From: Pseudoscleropodium purum
Taxonomy: Eukaryota; Streptophyta; Bryopsida; Hypnales; Brachytheciaceae
Assembly: GCA_963969395.1 (NCBI GenBank)
Contig: OZ017803.1
Location: forward strand, 310,001 to 374,000
Direction: 5' to 3'
Length of the DNA: 64,000 nt
In this document: in pieces, positions 62,589 through 64,000 of the stretch
Numbering within the stretch: the stretch's first letter is position 1
How the letters are laid out: each line of letters opens with the position of its first letter
Position numbers and translations under genes: made by a program
The notes under the pieces: model-generated
The model's input: the letters and a program-made list of their open reading frames with translations, nothing else
What the model was told of the DNA's origin: nothing
The model's database searches: none

Positions 62589-63095
62589 TGTTAGTGCCGA
62601 GGGACGCCCTCTCTGAAGTCCGCTCACGAAACTCATCCATCCATCGAGCCGGTGGTACAACCCGCACCTCGCTCGCCATACACCAGCAAACCACCACCAT
62701 CTCTATTTCTCTATTTTCCCTCCATTACTCAATCCCACTCTCCTTCCCCAATCTACAACCTCCGCAACCCTTTCTTCCTTCCTCCCCTTTTCCAACCGCA
62801 CAATTTGAGCTAATTTCCAACCTAAACGGACTCCTACATCCCTATTGAGATTACGAAGTATTGTATGGGAGAAAGGCTTTACTTAGATGGTAGAAGATAC
62901 AAAGCCACATGAATGGGCTCAACTTAAACTAGAAGCCTTTCCTAGTTATCCACAAACCATGTGGGATAACTAAACATAATGGGTTGCCTTTGACTACGAG
63001 CAATATCCATGGACTCTAACACTAACTAAGTGTCTAATGCTACTCCTAACGCTGAATCTACATCGTCTACACTAATATGTACACAATCTTTAACA
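62589..63095 (-). repeat. 3' long terminal repeat of the Copia element
   Basis: 507 bp, bounded by TGTTA...TAACA. The region 62600-62830 is CT-rich on the plus strand. The other LTR lies outside the window, so age from LTR divergence cannot be judged. Confidence 0.8.
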
Positions 63096-64000
63096 CTCCC
63101 ACTTTGAAAGTGCGTAAAGGCTCGAAGCCCCATCTTCTCAATGAAGCTTTGGTGTTGTGGCTTCCCAAGGGCCTTGGTCAACACATCAGCAACCATAGCT
63201 TGGGTAGGCACATACTTGAGCTCAATCACTTCATCCTCCACTCGTTCACGAATGAAATGGTGGCGCACATCAATGTGCTTTGTCCAAGAGTGATGGGTAG
63301 GATTCTTGGCCAAAGTAATGGTCCCTTGGTTGTCACACCAGATGGGTGTGCTCCCCTCTTGCGCAAGTCCAAACTCAGCCAAGAGTTGCCTTAGCCAAAT
63401 GGCCTCCTTCATGGCTTGGTTCATGGCCATGTACTCGGCCTTTGTTGTAGAAAAAGCTATGGTGGGCTGTCTCTTGGAATTCCATGAAATGGCACCCCTC
63501 CCAAGCATAAACACGTAACCGGTGGTGGATCTCCTATCCGCCTCATCACCCGCCCAATCCGCATCGCAAAACCTGTGCAAAGGCACTTGGGCACCTTCGA
63601 GTTGCAACTCCAAGCCAAGTGTGCCTTGAAGGTATCTCATCACCCTCTTCACCGCTGCCCAATGATTTGGGCCATACTTGGACATGTGTTGGCTTACAAC
63701 ACTCACCGGGAACGCCAAATCAGGCCTCGTGGCCACCATGGCATACATCAAACAACCCACCGCTGTCTTGTAAGGCACACTTTGCATTTCAGCCCTCACC
63801 TCCTCGAATTCTTTATCGGTGGGCTTGGGCAACTTTACATACGTGTTGAGTGGTGTACCTATGGCTTTGCACTCCTCCATGTTGAACCGCTTGAAAATCT
63901 CTTCAAGGTACTTGTGTTGGCTCATCGTGACGGTGCGGGCAGCCCTATCTCTCTTGAACTCCACTCCAAGGCAATACTTCAACTCTCCAAGATCAGTCAT
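63026..64000 (-). CDS. Copia pol: end of reverse transcriptase plus RNase H (partial)
   Basis: The uninterrupted frame of 324 residues continues beyond the window. It starts in the C-terminal part of reverse transcriptase (LGELKYCLGVEF, MSQHKYLEEIFKRFNM, VGCLMYAMVATRPDLAF) and passes to the RNase H domain (FCDADWAGDEADRRSTTGY with the catalytic Asp, ISWNSKRQPTIAFSTTKAEY with the Glu, WCDNQGTITLAKNP with the next Asp, HIDVRHHFIRE). These are standard Ty1/Copia signatures. The frame runs through the polypurine tract about 23 codons into the LTR before its stop at 63026; most Copia elements stop before it. No stops or frameshifts were seen, so the element could be young. Confidence 0.93.
   Translation of the reverse strand: MTDLGELKYCLGVEFKRDRAARTVTMSQHKYLEEIFKRFNMEECKAIGTPLNTYVKLPKPTDKEFEEVRAEMQSVPYKTAVGCLMYAMVATRPDLAFPVSVVSQHMSKYGPNHWAAVKRVMRYLQGTLGLELQLEGAQVPLHRFCDADWAGDEADRRSTTGYVFMLGRGAISWNSKRQPTIAFSTTKAEYMAMNQAMKEAIWLRQLLAEFGLAQEGSTPIWCDNQGTITLAKNPTHHSWTKHIDVRHHFIRERVEDEVIELKYVPTQAMVADVLTKALGKPQHQSFIEKMGLRAFTHFQSGSVKDCVHISVDDVDSALGVALDT

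Larger units (their letters stand above)
62589..64000 (-). mobile_element. Copia-type LTR retrotransposon, 3' part
   Basis: The element runs right to left. Its 3' LTR (62589-63095) starts TGTTAAAGATTG on the minus strand directly after the polypurine tract AAAGTGGGAG and ends CACTAACA, giving TG...CA ends with the short inverted repeat TGTTA/TAACA. Pol sequence continues past the window edge at 64000. The outer 5 bp next to the LTR is AGCGT (62584-62588), the expected target duplication, whose partner lies outside the window. It has inserted into the GTGAGC-type right end of the Mutator-like element. Confidence 0.88.

Noticed and set aside
62588..62848. 86-codon plus-strand frame
   Set aside because: It runs antisense through the CT-rich part of the Copia LTR.

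Overview
The window looks like nuclear DNA of a land plant, or at least a streptophyte. It is strongly AT-rich, holds intron-rich genes with GT/AG splice sites, and is dominated by nested transposable elements. The non-TE genes are a plant-type NDR/NDRG (SF21/NDL-like) gene, a C2H2 plus RING-like zinc-finger gene and a coilin-like gene. The style of the repeats (large degenerate hAT and Mutator-like elements, one Copia element) would fit a bryophyte, lycophyte or fern better than a typical crop angiosperm, but that is inference only.

Layout. 1-3.6 kb: AT-rich DNA with a miniature hAT element (430-830) and a MITE-like repeat. 3.7-6.7 kb: a five-exon zinc-finger gene on the minus strand with a GC-rich first exon. 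7.4-15.9 kb: AT-rich DNA with a fold-back repeat and old dispersed repeats. 16.0-18.9 kb: a complete ten-exon NDRG-family gene on the minus strand. 19.7-25.1 kb: featureless AT-rich DNA. 25.2-25.9 kb: an unrecognised coding relic.

27.2-46.6 kb: pieces of a coilin-like gene on the plus strand, broken by three insertions. These are a miniature hAT (27337-27670), a 12.48 kb hAT-like element (28691-41170) bounded by a perfect 8-bp duplication AATGTATC, and a 1.6 kb element (44040-45642) inside a 7-bp duplication at the end of a coilin exon. The 12.48 kb element carries a protein-kinase-like pseudogene (minus), a decayed hAT transposase gene (plus), CpG-rich CGTCCG/GCGGAC blocks both at its ends and upstream of the two genes, and a younger TG...CA-bounded insertion that splits its right end.

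50.0-62.6 kb: probably a second very large element, of Mutator-like type. It has GTGAGC-rich inverted ends, a degenerate MULE-like transposase (plus) and, divergently, a multi-exon pseudogene encoding a permuted SAM-dependent methyltransferase-like protein (minus). A 96-bp tandem array lies between them and is itself interrupted by a miniature hAT with a perfect 8-bp target duplication. 62.6-64.0 kb: the 3' end of a Copia retrotransposon (LTR and reverse transcriptase/RNase H), inserted into the right end of the Mutator-like element and running out of the window.

Only the NDRG gene, the zinc-finger gene and the Copia pol segment look intact. Everything else that codes is decayed by stop codons, frameshifts or insertions. 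Exon boundaries were derived by hand from splice motifs, reading-frame phase and remembered family features; no alignment or search was run.
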